From assembly GCA_018829445.1 (NCBI GenBank), contig JAHJTV010000063.1, positions 1-64,000 on the forward strand: a stretch of DNA of 64,000 nt. Reading direction: 5' to 3'. The notes beneath the pieces were generated by a model. The model had not been told where the DNA came from. It was given only the letters and a program-made list of their open reading frames with translations, and searched no databases. Below are positions 63,520-64,000 of this stretch, piece after piece; the first letter of the stretch is position 1; the number at the start of each line of letters is the position of its first letter. This DNA comes from a bacterium (GTDB lineage: Bacteria > SAR324 > XYD2-FULL-50-16). The position numbers were made by a program, and so were the translations under genes.

Positions 63520-64000
63520 AAAAACTAACGACACCCAAAGAATTAAGAGACTTGCAAGCTAAAATCAAAGAGTCGGTTAATCCGGATAAGTCTCGCATCA
63601 TCATATGTGCCGGAAGTGGATGTCTTGCTTATGGGACCAAAAAGCTGATTGATGGATTTGAAGCTGAAATAGAAAAGCAGAATCTGCAGGATGTGGTGGA
63701 AGTTCGTACCTCAGGTTGCCACGGGTTTTGTGAACGGGGCCCCATTACACTGATTAGTCCGGAGAATGTTTTTTACCAAAAAGTTGGACTCAATGATGCA
63801 GCTGAAATTATAGAAAAAACAGTATTAAACGGTGAAGTCATTGATCGGTTGCTTTACGTCGATCCACAAACCGGTGAAAAGATCGTTCATGAAAATGAAG
63901 TGGCGTTTTATAGTAAGCAGACCCGTAACGTCCTTGGGTCGAATAGTAAGATTGATCCCACCAAAATTGAGGATTACCTTGCCATTGATGGGTACAGCGC
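63516..64000 (+). CDS. nuoF: NuoF/HydB-type flavoprotein, N-terminal part (runs off right edge)
   Basis: About 161 residues visible, frame open at the right edge. The N-terminus is a thioredoxin-like [2Fe-2S] domain with CAGSGCLAYG and SGCHGFCERG, four cysteines. This extra N-terminal domain distinguishes HydB/HndC-type subunits of bifurcating hydrogenases and NAD-linked reductases from plain NuoF. The following sequence (GEVIDRLLYVDPQTG) leads into the expected FMN/NADH domain outside the window. Confidence 0.9.
   Translation, partial: MKKLTTPKELRDLQAKIKESVNPDKSRIIICAGSGCLAYGTKKLIDGFEAEIEKQNLQDVVEVRTSGCHGFCERGPITLISPENVFYQKVGLNDAAEIIEKTVLNGEVIDRLLYVDPQTGEKIVHENEVAFYSKQTRNVLGSNSKIDPTKIEDYLAIDGYS

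Overview
The window looks like a chromosomal segment of a flagellated Gram-negative bacterium. Evidence for the envelope is a porin with a signal peptide, several lipoproteins, and a DsbA-like periplasmic protein. A four-subunit pyruvate:ferredoxin oxidoreductase run into NuoE/NuoF-type genes points to anaerobic or facultative metabolism. The overall gene set (FliG, multi-copy flagellins with Flagellin_IN-like inserts, a PfaA-type synthase, HD-GYP regulators) fits deltaproteobacterial-type lineages in the broad sense. That placement is inference; there is no rRNA or tRNA here to fix it.

Layout. 1-11.1 kb: a tandem flagellin array, with the tail of one flagellin at the left edge, a highly divergent flagellin-like paralogue (1585-2913), then four full-length flagellins. 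Each of the four has a small hairpin in its leader whose hexaloop carries the Shine-Dalgarno as ANGGAN, which is the CsrA recognition pattern. The four flagellins also share a conserved cysteine pair. 11.2-18.8 kb: a small lipoprotein; a leftward cluster of a lysine-rich protein, a REC-REC-HD-GYP regulator, a DsbA-like protein and ispE; rightward radA and a YggU/DUF167 gene; leftward fliG. 19-27.5 kb: a leftward iterative PKS/PUFA-synthase-like locus. Its KS-AT-3xACP and KR-DH halves lie in different frames joined at a run of ten A, with an unknown 415-residue protein upstream. 27.7-43.5 kb: housekeeping and mixed genes (ndk, SNase-like lipoprotein, yqgE, inositol-phosphatase family, glyA, rpiB, a zinc-finger DnaC-like ATPase, an unknown membrane protein, gapA, rtcB, a zinc-ribbon rhomboid, MBL hydrolase, Nudix, GDPD, B12-binding radical SAM). 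43.5-55.2 kb: a 201-bp MITE with a 9-bp target duplication, a histidine kinase/response regulator pair, a 1652-residue PPDK-like protein without a PEP-binding barrel, a polar amino-acid ABC operon, a second partial MITE copy and a composite palindromic repeat. 55.2-59 kb: two YkgJ-type cysteine-cluster proteins flanking the porin. 59.8-64 kb: porG-porD-porA-porB-nuoE-nuoF', tightly packed behind a textbook sigma-54 promoter with an upstream palindrome.

The points most worth a second look are the CsrA-like hairpins on all four flagellin leaders, the A10 frameshift in the PKS, the cysteine pair in the flagellins, the barrel-less PPDK-like giant, and the MITE with its intact target duplication.
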